From Planctomycetota bacterium (GTDB lineage Bacteria; Planctomycetota; UBA1135; JACQFD01): a stretch of DNA of 64,000 nt. A program made the translations under genes and the position numbers. The notes below the pieces were generated by a model, which saw only the letters and a list, made by a program, of their open reading frames with translations, was not told the origin of the DNA and made no database searches. Shown one piece after another: positions 34,601-41,702 of the stretch; position 1 is the first letter of the stretch, and the number at the start of each line of letters is the position of its first letter. Location: NCBI GenBank assembly GCA_016200225.1, contig JACQFD010000020.1, positions 45,092 through 109,091 on the forward strand. Reading direction: 5' to 3'.

Positions 34601-35097
34601 TCGCCGCGCAGCGACAATTCGCCCTGCTTTGCGACGATCGGCACGCGCTCGTATCCGCGCTCGATCAGTAATCTTAGTGTTTGCGCGAGCCGCAGACTCT
34701 CGTCCAGTTTGAAGGATAAAACCGAACTTCGTATTTTTTGTTCGTCGGGAAGCGACTCTAATAATGAAATCACCGGCGCGACGATCACTTCGCGCACGTT
34801 CGCGCGCGCGGAAGCCGCCGCCTCGAGCCTCAAACGTAAACGATCCGCCTGCGCGCCGCGCGGAGGCAGGAGCCGCGCTGTCGCGCCGAAATACTCCAAA
34901 TCGAGCGCGGCCCGTTCCGCGTCGTCCGGATCGGGGACGATCATTAATATCGTGCCCTCGTGCAGGCGCGCCGCGGCCGCGACCACGAGCGAAGCGCTCG
35001 CGCCCACGACGCCGCCGATCGAGCGCCGCTCGCCCGCGCGCGGCAAGTTCTTAACAAAAGCGTCGAGCGACGCCAGCCGTTCCGCGAACCGTTTCAC
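31627..35097 (-). CDS. mfd: Transcription-repair coupling factor
   Basis: A 1156-residue protein with Mfd domain order: UvrB-homology N-terminal region (residues 1-340), RNA-polymerase-interacting Tudor-like domain (GDFVVHAIHGVGAF, LIIEYAGETKLYVPASRIDLVGKY), and a RecG-like translocase with Walker A GDVGYGKTE (about 540), DEEQRFG (about 646), MTATPIPRT and the QLRGRVGRG motif VI. The C-terminal TRCF domain is present. It removes stalled RNA polymerase and recruits UvrA. An insert rich in Asp/Ala/Asn separates the helicase from the C-terminal domain (about 925-970). GTG 35097 overlaps the rnc stop. Confidence 0.96.
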   Translation of the reverse strand: MKRFAERLASLDAFVKNLPRAGERRSIGGVVGASASLVVAAAARLHEGTILMIVPDPDDAERAALDLEYFGATARLLPPRGAQADRLRLRLEAAASARANVREVIVAPVISLLESLPDEQKIRSSVLSFKLDESLRLAQTLRLLIERGYERVPIVAKQGELSLRGDLLDFWPHAADAPIRVETFEDKIESIRRFEASTQRSIERLDFITVPLVADSELAGVDPLKFFSDHAIITFAEPARVEERGESLTLQSDYNKSALARLWDETARRARLDLSIIPGGNFGLGARGIREMGVGLKPSHDVLTTAARDGAVVVFCHNEAEAKRLRETLKDRGVDVTLPIDIRVGELSHGFTYPKLGITALTHAELIGVIAIRRPTRVKKTQESRAIEHASELRTGDFVVHAIHGVGAFRGTERLQKGTGEEENLIIEYAGETKLYVPASRIDLVGKYIGAGKANPPLDRIGGVSFARRKAQVKKAVADLAAELLETQAMREARVGFACPPDEEMQREFEAAFPFIDTEDQSKCTIELKNDLESTRPMDRLLCGDVGYGKTELAMRAAFKTVRSGRQVAVLVPTTVLAEQHLRTFRERFADLPVTVETISRFRSAKESREALRKAGEGSLDILIGTHRILSNDVRFRDLGMIIIDEEQRFGVRAKERLKKLRASVDVLSMTATPIPRTLHQALTGLRDISSLTTPPPGREAVETHISICEESELIQKAIRLELNRGGQVYFVHNRIASLEYRARELAQLVPEARYAIAHGQMGDDDLESTMTDFVKGEFEVLLSTAIVESGLDIPDANTIFIDHAEWFGLADLHQLRGRVGRGTQKGYCYLLIPGNAPLGSDAKARIRAVEELQQLGAGFDIAMRDLEIRGAGNLLGSQQSGHIAAIGYELYCKLLKATVDRIGRERREKAAREARVAAQLGIPKPAPMERAAVKALSDEDAQPLEVERPSALGLDAPPDDADNKYNNRDDAGDFDAGDGGRGIPIQKQVLDSLEDVAAGPDLELGVRAFLPEKYVPNIRMRLEVYRLMDGVRDRKSYEAVAADLRDRFGRPPEEAVRLLDIFYIKNKLLHSSIKLITYMRDRYFVDFTDHRKADAALAWFRDRRQIDEGRMHLIFDREREKSPDEAFKMLLKSVETVPRTSVDPRELRHTPPRLR

Positions 35098-35816
35098 GTT
35101 TCGATGGCGGAGCCGTCATCGTCCGCCGGAGGATTCGACTCCTCCATTTGTAATGTTAATAAAGCCTCGCGCGCGGCGTTGTTCTCGGCTTCGCGCTTGT
35201 TCGTCCCCCACGCCGTCGGAAATGCGCGCCCCTGGATGACGGCGGCCATGCAAAAACTCTTGCCGAACGCATGCGTTCGCTCATCGACGAGTTGATACGT
35301 CGGGACTTTATTAATTTTTACCTGCGACAAGTGTTGCAATGCGGCTTTTAAATTAATTTGCGGCTCGGGATCGTCGTCGTTTTTTAGTAATGAACGAACG
35401 GCGCGCTCGGCGGCGTCGGAGCCCGTTTCTAAATAAATCGCGCCGATCAGCGCCTCGAGCGCGCCGCACACGACCGAGTCCGGAATGCGCCCCGGCGTGC
35501 GCCCGTGCAGGCGCGTTTCGAGCAGCGGTTCGAGGCCGATCCGGCGGCCGACGCGCGCGAGGTGCGCCCGCGACACGAGCCGCGCGCGGCGTTCTGTTAA
35601 AATGCCTTCCGCCGCCTCCGGATGCCGCTCGAACAACCACGCGGCGACGACGAGGCCGATCACCGCGTCGCCGAGGAATTCCAATCTTTCATTATCCGAC
35701 TGGTCGGCGCCGCCCACCGAAGAATGCCGCAGCGCGCGGGCGAGCAACTGTTCGTCGCGAAATAGATAATTTAACGCTTTTTCGATGGCTTCGCGCCGGG
35801 AATCGATTTGGTCCAA
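35094..35816 (-). CDS. rnc: Ribonuclease III with Gly at a conserved metal-ligand position
   Basis: A 240-residue dsRNA endonuclease. Catalytic domain about residues 10-150 with signature NERLEFLGDAV (Glu46, Asp50), and dsRNA-binding domain about 153-223 (NLKAALQHLSQVKINKVPTYQL). The second metal-ligand segment reads VVCGALEALIGAIYLE. Glu121 (E. coli Glu117) is kept, but the Asp three residues before it (E. coli Asp114) is Gly118. Activity may be retained or weakened. First gene of an rnc-mfd operon with a 4-bp overlap. Confidence 0.93.
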   Translation of the reverse strand: MDQIDSRREAIEKALNYLFRDEQLLARALRHSSVGGADQSDNERLEFLGDAVIGLVVAAWLFERHPEAAEGILTERRARLVSRAHLARVGRRIGLEPLLETRLHGRTPGRIPDSVVCGALEALIGAIYLETGSDAAERAVRSLLKNDDDPEPQINLKAALQHLSQVKINKVPTYQLVDERTHAFGKSFCMAAVIQGRAFPTAWGTNKREAENNAAREALLTLQMEESNPPADDDGSAIET

Positions 35817-36186
35817 GTGATTTTCGCCGAAATATAACGTTAGTTATTTATCGAAAATATTACAAATATTCCACAGGCCTCCAACGAGCGTGCTTCCGCC
35901 CGTTCGCGGGCGCCGTCGAATTAGCGCCGGCGCGGACGCGTTCGGGCGGAGTCGGAACCGGGCCGGCGGCATTGGCGAACGTCGTCCGCGGCGAATATTC
36001 GAGCGGTCGCCCGAAGGCGAACCGTGGATCGTATGGATCGACGCAACCGGCTGATCCACAACATGTTGCGGCGACGAATTCGTTAGATGCGATCGGCTGT
36101 TGGCGGCATCGAAATTACTAATTATCTGCACGGCAACAATATAGTCATCCGTGGCCCGCCTGTCCAGATTCTGATAATCTCGCGCG
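35817..36186. other. 370-bp divergent intergenic region
   Basis: Lies between the starts of rnc (minus) and the Sua5-family gene (plus). It has an AT-rich stretch next to rnc (about 35828-35872) and another near 36100-36145 containing TATAGT that could be promoters. Several open frames cross it but none shows a family or consistent codon use; I see no gene. Confidence 0.4.
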
Positions 36187-37212
36187 ATCGAAAATACACT
36201 CATATTATGCGGCGATTCGAGCGCGGACATTTCGCGCGCCGCCGAAATATTAAAAAGCGGAGGACTCGTCGCGTTTCCTACAGAAACCGTGTACGGACTC
36301 GGCGCGCGCGGCCTCGACCCGGCGTGTGTCGCGCGAATTTTCGCGGCCAAAGGCAGGCCCGCGGAAAATCCATTGATATTACATATCCGAGACTTTAACG
36401 ATGCGCTGCCGCTTTGGAGGATCGACTCGGCGGAGGCAGAGGCCGCGGTCGCGCGCGCCGAAATCCTCGCGAAAGCGTTCTGGCCGGGCCCGCTGACGAT
36501 CATTTGTTATAAATCGGACCTCGTTCCCGACATCACGACCGCGAATTTGAACAAAGTCGCGGTGCGCGCGCCCGACCACGCCGTCGCGCGACAGTTGATA
36601 CAACTCGTCGGCGAACCGCTCGCCGCGCCGAGCGCAAACGCATCGGGTCGCGTGAGCCCGACGACGGCCGCGCACGTGCTCGAAAGTTTAAATAACAAAA
36701 TCGACGCGGTCGTCGACGGAGGAACGTGCGCGTTCGGCCTCGAATCGACGGTCGTCGATGTAACAAAAGATCATCCCGTCATCTTGCGCCCGGGCGCGCT
36801 TTCGGAAGCGCGGCTCGCAGAGTTGTTTCCCGATATTCATATTCGCGAAGCCGGCGCGGCGTCCGTCGCGCGCGAAGCGTCGCCCGGGCTGCTCGCGAAA
36901 CACTACGCGCCGTCGATCGCGCGTGTCGAATTGATAGAAACGGGCGAGATCGTAAATATTTGGAGCGGCGGGGCGGCGTTATTATTAAGACATTCCACGG
37001 CGAAGGATTTATTATCACAAAACCCCGCCCGGCGCGGCCGCACTGAAATCCTTTCCGACGATCCGGTCGCATTCGCGCGCGAACTGTACGCCGCGCTCTA
37101 TCGCCTCGAACGCACGGCGCCGTCGATTCTTTATATTGAAAATCCGCCGGCCGGGGCGCAATGGCGCGCCGTCGCCGATCGCGTCGCGCGCGCAAGCGCG
37201 AAGACCGATTAA
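36187..37212 (+). CDS. L-threonylcarbamoyladenylate synthase (Sua5/TsaC family), non-canonical start
   Basis: Makes threonylcarbamoyl-AMP from threonine, bicarbonate and ATP for the t6A37 tRNA modification. The YrdC core is complete: SGGLVAFPTETVYGLGARG, AAKGRPAENPLILHI, FWPGPLTI, VAVRAPDH, APSANASGRVSPT, DGG...GLESTVVDV and LRPGAL. A Sua5-type C-terminal extension follows (SPGLLAKHYAPS...). The first standard start, GTG 36289, falls inside the PTETV motif. Upstream to the TAA at 36175 there is no ATG, GTG or TTG in frame. ATC 36187 (or ATT 36229) is the best start by length (341 residues). Confidence 0.88.
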   Translation: MENTLILCGDSSADISRAAEILKSGGLVAFPTETVYGLGARGLDPACVARIFAAKGRPAENPLILHIRDFNDALPLWRIDSAEAEAAVARAEILAKAFWPGPLTIICYKSDLVPDITTANLNKVAVRAPDHAVARQLIQLVGEPLAAPSANASGRVSPTTAAHVLESLNNKIDAVVDGGTCAFGLESTVVDVTKDHPVILRPGALSEARLAELFPDIHIREAGAASVAREASPGLLAKHYAPSIARVELIETGEIVNIWSGGAALLLRHSTAKDLLSQNPARRGRTEILSDDPVAFARELYAALYRLERTAPSILYIENPPAGAQWRAVADRVARASAKTD

Positions 37213-37580
37213 TAGATAAAATAACAAACTGCCGTGAGCGCGGCCGCGTCTAGAATTGATATTATCAAAACTCGAACGCCCGTGCGCCGCAGCGAGGACG
37301 CGGTGGCGGCGTCTCCGATCCGCTCGACGTTCGCACCGGCCTCGCATGTCCCCTGCGCGGCGCGCACGACGCAGACTTTTCGCGTCGCCTGCATGAATCC
37401 TAGCATTGCAATCAAAAACGGAACGAAAACGACCAGTCGGGCCGCGCGCGGAAACGTCGTATTATAATTAATAAAGTAAAAACCGATCGCGACGCCGGCG
37501 AGCAGCGACAAGACGCCCGAATAAAGGCGGCGCCGCTGGCCGCCCTGATCGATGTTTGTCAGCCACGCGTTCCTATCCAT
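37209..37580 (-). CDS. Small membrane protein
   Basis: A 123-residue protein with three hydrophobic segments (about residues 22-40, 47-64 and 103-122) and a short loop containing CVVRAAQGTCEAG. It resembles small redox-free membrane proteins of unknown function; no motif allows a name. ATG 37580 is preferred over the in-frame ATG 12 codons upstream, whose extension is Arg-rich. It is tail-to-tail with the Sua5-family gene (4-bp overlap). Confidence 0.6.
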   Translation of the reverse strand: MDRNAWLTNIDQGGQRRRLYSGVLSLLAGVAIGFYFINYNTTFPRAARLVVFVPFLIAMLGFMQATRKVCVVRAAQGTCEAGANVERIGDAATASSLRRTGVRVLIISILDAAALTAVCYFIY

Positions 37581-37675
37581 ACGCCAAAGGCTAGCCCGCG
37601 CGCGGCGTCCGCGCAATCGCGTGCGCGCGGCGCCGGTCTTTGATACTATTGCGCGTCGTGATCCGTCTCCGCGCG

Positions 37676-38731
37676 ATGTTTGCGCAATTCTGGCGATCGG
37701 GCCCCGGCGGGGTCGCGATCCTGATTGTTATTGAATTCGCCGTTTTTTCGATTTGGACGTTTGCAATGTCGCCTCGCGGAGAAATTGCATTCTTACAACC
37801 GCGTTCGATAACAAGTCTTTTAGAGGCGACGACCGTCTACGCATTCTTAGCATTGGCTCAGACGCCCGTGATGATCGCGGGCGGCATCGATTTATCTGTT
37901 GGATCGACGCTCGCGCTCGGACAATGCGTGTGCGCGGCGCTCATCACGCTCGACCCGGCGTGGCGCGAACGAGGATTTGGAGGGATGCCCGGATGGGCGG
38001 GCGCGATGGCGGGCGTTTCCGCGGGCGCCGCGTTCGGATTGTTCAATGGAGTATTAATATCAGCGATCAAATTGCCGCCATTCTTATTAACACTCGGAAC
38101 ATTATCGATCGGCCGCGGAATCGCGATCCTCATCAGCCGTTCGAGCGCGATCGGGCGGCTGCCGGGACACGCGATCGCGGGCGATGTATATGAAGCGCCG
38201 CCGGGCGCCGGAATTTTCGAACGGTTCGGCAAACCGAATGCGTCCGCGACGCGGCTCGGACCAATTGATATTTATCTTCCGACGCTGCTACTTCTCGCGC
38301 TGGCCATCATTGTTTGGTTTTTCTTAACAAAAACACGCGCGGGCCGCAACGCATACGCCATCGGCGGGAACGAAGAGGCGGCGCGTCTCGCCGGCGTGCC
38401 GGTGCGCGCGACAAAATTGTTATTATATACACTCTGCGGCGCGATCGCGGGAACCGCGGGAGTCATGAGCGCGTATCAGTATGGAACGTTCGATCCGCAG
38501 GCGGGTTCGGGTTATGAACTCGGCGCTGTCGCGGCGTGCGTCCTCGGCGGCGTGAGCCTCTCGGGCGGCACCGGAGGCGCCGCGGGTCCGCTGCTCGGCG
38601 CGCTGTTATTTGCAGCATTGCGTAAAGGGCTTAACCAAACCGGCGTCGGCGGCGAATGGAACGAACTCGCCGCGGGAGCCGTGATCGTCGTCGCCGTGAC
38701 GATCGATCGATTAAGACGGATTCGTCCATAA
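37676..38731 (+). CDS. Sugar ABC transporter permease (RbsC-like)
   Basis: A 351-residue member of the ribose/xylose/galactoside permease family with about ten TM segments. Family marks are QTPVMIAGGIDLSVGSTLALG, LPPFLLTLGTLSIGRGIAI, the EAA-like coupling segment AIGGNEEAARLAGVPV, and the C-terminal VAACVLGGVSLSGGTGG. The start is uncertain (ATG 37676, GTG 37658 or TTG 37640). It is directly followed by the binding protein, but no RbsA-type ATPase is in the neighbourhood. Confidence 0.88.
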   Translation: MFAQFWRSGPGGVAILIVIEFAVFSIWTFAMSPRGEIAFLQPRSITSLLEATTVYAFLALAQTPVMIAGGIDLSVGSTLALGQCVCAALITLDPAWRERGFGGMPGWAGAMAGVSAGAAFGLFNGVLISAIKLPPFLLTLGTLSIGRGIAILISRSSAIGRLPGHAIAGDVYEAPPGAGIFERFGKPNASATRLGPIDIYLPTLLLLALAIIVWFFLTKTRAGRNAYAIGGNEEAARLAGVPVRATKLLLYTLCGAIAGTAGVMSAYQYGTFDPQAGSGYELGAVAACVLGGVSLSGGTGGAAGPLLGALLFAALRKGLNQTGVGGEWNELAAGAVIVVAVTIDRLRRIRP

Positions 38732-38746
38732 TATTTTTCGAACGTG

Positions 38747-38752
38747 TACAAT
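38747..38752 (+). promoter_or_regulatory. -10-like TACAAT box before the sugar-binding lipoprotein gene
   Basis: TACAAT ends 9 nt before ATG 38762 with no ribosome-binding site between. Suggests a second, leaderless promoter inside the permease/binding-protein pair. Confidence 0.45.
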
Positions 38753-38761
38753 AAAACAATC

Positions 38762-39721
38762 ATGAAATTCGCCGATCGCAAATTCTCCGCCGTCGTGTTC
38801 GGTTTATTATTAATTACCGCGGCTTTTTCCTGTAATAAATCGGACGGCGTGAAAGCATTGGTATTCGCCGGCGTTCCAAAATTACAAAACAATCCCGTGT
38901 TCGAAATGGCGCGGCGCGGCGCGGAGGCGAAGGCAAGAGAATTAAATATCGAATTGCGGTGGCAGGCGCCGCGCGAAGCCGACGCGATCCTTCAGCGCGA
39001 TATTGTAAATTCACAGGCCGAACAGCACGTCGACGGAATCTTTCTTTCCGTCAATGACCCGACAGTATTGAAAAAAGCGATCGACGACGCGGTCGCGGCC
39101 GGCATACCGGTCATGTGCTTCGACGCCGACGCGCCGGAGAGCAAACGATTTACCTGTTATTCCGTCGACGACGAAAAAACCGGAGCGCGCGGCGCGGAAT
39201 TGTTATTTGATAAAATGGGCGGAAAGGGAAAAGTCGGCATTCTCCACGGCACGCCCGGCGCGCCAAATCTTGAGAAGCGAATTGTTGGATTCCGGCGGCG
39301 GCTCGCCGAGATTGCGCCCGATGTAAAGATTTTGGAGCCGGTTTATTGTAATGACAACACGCAAAAAGCGATCGAAGTCGTCAAAAACGTCATCCAGGGG
39401 AATCCCGACCTGACGGGATTCTATATGAGCGGCGGATGGCCGCTGTTCGCCGCGCCGCCCGGGCCGTTTCTCGGAATGGAACCCGGCAAAATAACTGTTG
39501 TATCCTTCGACGCGCTGCCGGCCGAGCTCGATTACGTACGACAGGGCTACGTTTACGCGCTCACGGGACAAAAACTGTTGGAATGGGGAAGCGAGAGCGT
39601 GCGGATTCTTTATGAATGGAACCGGGGCAAGCGCGACTTTCCGAAAACGATCGATTCGGGTTATGACGTCATAACCAAAGAAAACGTCGACGAATACGCG
39701 AAGTCGCACGCGATTAAATAA
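38762..39721 (+). CDS. Sugar ABC transporter substrate-binding lipoprotein (RbsB-like)
   Basis: A 319-residue periplasmic-binding-protein type I fold. Lipoprotein signal with lipobox AAFSC (Cys about 23), first strand KALVFAGVPKLQNNPVF, then QHVDGIFLSVNDP, GIPVMCFDADAPES, GKVGILHGTPGAPN and ITVVSFDALP, all typical of ribose/galactose-type binding proteins. Ligand unknown, probably a pentose or other aldose. Paired with the upstream permease. Confidence 0.88.
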   Translation: MKFADRKFSAVVFGLLLITAAFSCNKSDGVKALVFAGVPKLQNNPVFEMARRGAEAKARELNIELRWQAPREADAILQRDIVNSQAEQHVDGIFLSVNDPTVLKKAIDDAVAAGIPVMCFDADAPESKRFTCYSVDDEKTGARGAELLFDKMGGKGKVGILHGTPGAPNLEKRIVGFRRRLAEIAPDVKILEPVYCNDNTQKAIEVVKNVIQGNPDLTGFYMSGGWPLFAAPPGPFLGMEPGKITVVSFDALPAELDYVRQGYVYALTGQKLLEWGSESVRILYEWNRGKRDFPKTIDSGYDVITKENVDEYAKSHAIK

Positions 39722-39729
39722 TTATTCAT

Positions 39730-41697
39730 TCACGGCGCGATCTCGATTCTTATGGATCTCAAAACGAGCGTCTGCAGATACGGAACTGTCAAATCGAAAC
39801 GTATCCATTCCGCGGAGAGAGGGATGACGACGTCTCCCGACGTCGTCAAATTGCGCGCATAGGCGTCGGCCGTTTTCGATGTAACATAAACCAAAGGCCC
39901 GGCATCGGCGCCGGACTTGCCTGCAAATGCACCGTCCACGAAAATCCGCGGGCGAGCGCCGCGCGGAATCTTAAATATCGGCGTCAGCGCGATTCCCGAA
40001 AGACCGGCCCGCAGGCGCAATGCGCCCTCGTCCGGCAATTCGTATAAATTGTATGTCGTTAAGACTTTTGAAATTGGCGTGTCGTCGTCGAATCGAACTT
40101 TCCATCCGCGGCCGCGATCCAACGCCACGGCGCGCCCGGCGTCGAGATAATCGGCGGCTCGACTATTCATAACGTCCAATTCGACAATTCGGTCGAACCT
40201 GCCCTCCGCCGACAATGGTTCGAGATAGGATATGTCGTTCCGCCGGAACGATCGTTTATAAACAAATGGCGTCGAATAACTATAACAATACGCGCCGTGC
40301 GTCAGCCACGGCAATCCGACGAACCACAGGCGCGCGCCCGGTTGCGCGGATTCGACGATCGGGCGCATGATGGCATTGCCGGTATTCATTGCATTTCCGG
40401 CCGATTCCCAAGCGCGCGCGTTCTTGCGCGCGACAACAATGGATAATATAACAAAACCGGCGACCGGCAGCCACGCGGCGCGTCCGCGCAGAGGCCCGCC
40501 CGCGAGAAGCGCCGCCGTGACCGCGGAGAGGCCAATTGTTGGAACAAATAACCAGCGCGCGCACTCGAGCTGTTCGCCGATCGGTAATAACGGCGCGACT
40601 GGAGCGAGGCCGATCGCGCAAATAAGGATTCCGCGCGGCGCCGCGCGCCTCGCTTCCGCCGAGATGCCGCCCCACGCCAGAATTAACAATGGAATCGTCC
40701 ACCACAATATTCTTTTCTCGACGGAGTAGGGCCGCCATCGCGCGGGCAAGATGTAGCGTCCGGGACACTCGATCGATAACGCCTCCAATGGACCGGCCGC
40801 CGCGCGATCCATCAATACAGATCGGCCGGTTTGCGCATCCTTGTACGCGCCCGCGTTTTCTAATAAGTATTGTCGCAGAAGGACGGCGCACGCGAGAATT
40901 ATAAAAAACGGGATCGCGCGCTTCGCGCCGCGCGCCGCAAGTCGCCACCGAAATCTCGCGAACGCCGCGGCGGCCAGGATCGGTAATATAAAACTCTCTT
41001 CTTTTGATAAGAATGCGCAGAGCGCGAACGCGCACGGCGCCGCCATGCGCCGCAATGTCGGCCGTCGCACCGGCAGACTGGCGATCGTCGCGAGCATGCA
41101 TCCCGCGGAGAGCATTCCGAATATATTTGAAATCCACGCAGACATTTCGAAAGCGGCGGGCGAACAGGCAAATATAAACGATGCGGCCGCGGCGATTCCG
41201 CGCGGAATGCCGCAGCGGCGCAGCGCGGGCGATACGAGCGACGCGAGCGCGCCGAACGAGCAAATATAAATGATGCGCACCGGTGTCGCATCGACGGCCG
41301 AACATTTATCAAATATCCACCATGCCGCCCAGCCGAGCGGCCGGTACCAGAGGCCGCCCGATTCGACGCCGAACGCGCCGCTCCAAAATGGCATGCGTCC
41401 GCGCGTTTCTAACAACTGCCAGTCGTCCGCGAGATACGGTAATTGTAATGTTGGCCACACTGCGCCCATCGCAAGCGCGGCGGAGGCGGCGGGTACGAAC
41501 CATCGGCGCCGCGTCAACGGGAGATCGAGAATTCGATCTTTAAATATAAATCCCGAGATCAGGATCGCGCAGATCCCTGCGTCGACGAGAAGATTCCTGA
41601 TAATTACTTGAATCTGCGAATTCCAACATTCGGCGGCGACGCCCGCGAACAACAGCGCCACCAGTACGATCTGTAATTTAATTTTTCCCCGAGGCAT
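39730..41697 (-). CDS. Large multi-pass membrane protein, GT-C-like (copy 2 of tandem pair)
   Basis: A 655-residue protein with about twelve TM segments up to residue 430 and a soluble C-terminal domain of about 220 residues. After the first TMs it has LPYLADDWQLLETRG, an Asp-Asp site at the end of a loop that is equivalent to the catalytic acidic motif of GT-C glycosyltransferases, and later MSAWISNIFGM, LSKEESFILP and LPIGEQLECARWLFVP. It shares all these motifs with the upstream gene. Likely transfers a sugar from a lipid carrier to an envelope acceptor; acceptor unknown. 5-bp gap to the partner. Confidence 0.65.
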   Translation of the reverse strand: MPRGKIKLQIVLVALLFAGVAAECWNSQIQVIIRNLLVDAGICAILISGFIFKDRILDLPLTRRRWFVPAASAALAMGAVWPTLQLPYLADDWQLLETRGRMPFWSGAFGVESGGLWYRPLGWAAWWIFDKCSAVDATPVRIIYICSFGALASLVSPALRRCGIPRGIAAAASFIFACSPAAFEMSAWISNIFGMLSAGCMLATIASLPVRRPTLRRMAAPCAFALCAFLSKEESFILPILAAAAFARFRWRLAARGAKRAIPFFIILACAVLLRQYLLENAGAYKDAQTGRSVLMDRAAAGPLEALSIECPGRYILPARWRPYSVEKRILWWTIPLLILAWGGISAEARRAAPRGILICAIGLAPVAPLLPIGEQLECARWLFVPTIGLSAVTAALLAGGPLRGRAAWLPVAGFVILSIVVARKNARAWESAGNAMNTGNAIMRPIVESAQPGARLWFVGLPWLTHGAYCYSYSTPFVYKRSFRRNDISYLEPLSAEGRFDRIVELDVMNSRAADYLDAGRAVALDRGRGWKVRFDDDTPISKVLTTYNLYELPDEGALRLRAGLSGIALTPIFKIPRGARPRIFVDGAFAGKSGADAGPLVYVTSKTADAYARNLTTSGDVVIPLSAEWIRFDLTVPYLQTLVLRSIRIEIAP

Positions 41698-41702
41698 AGT
41701 AA

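Noticed and set aside
35844..36503. 219-codon minus-strand open frame between rnc and the Sua5-family gene
   Set aside because: Its second half is antisense to the conserved Sua5 core and the rest is low-complexity; long shadow frames are expected at this GC content.
36289..37212. Sua5-family gene starting at GTG 36289
   Set aside because: It would begin inside the invariant PTETV motif and delete an essential part of the YrdC fold.
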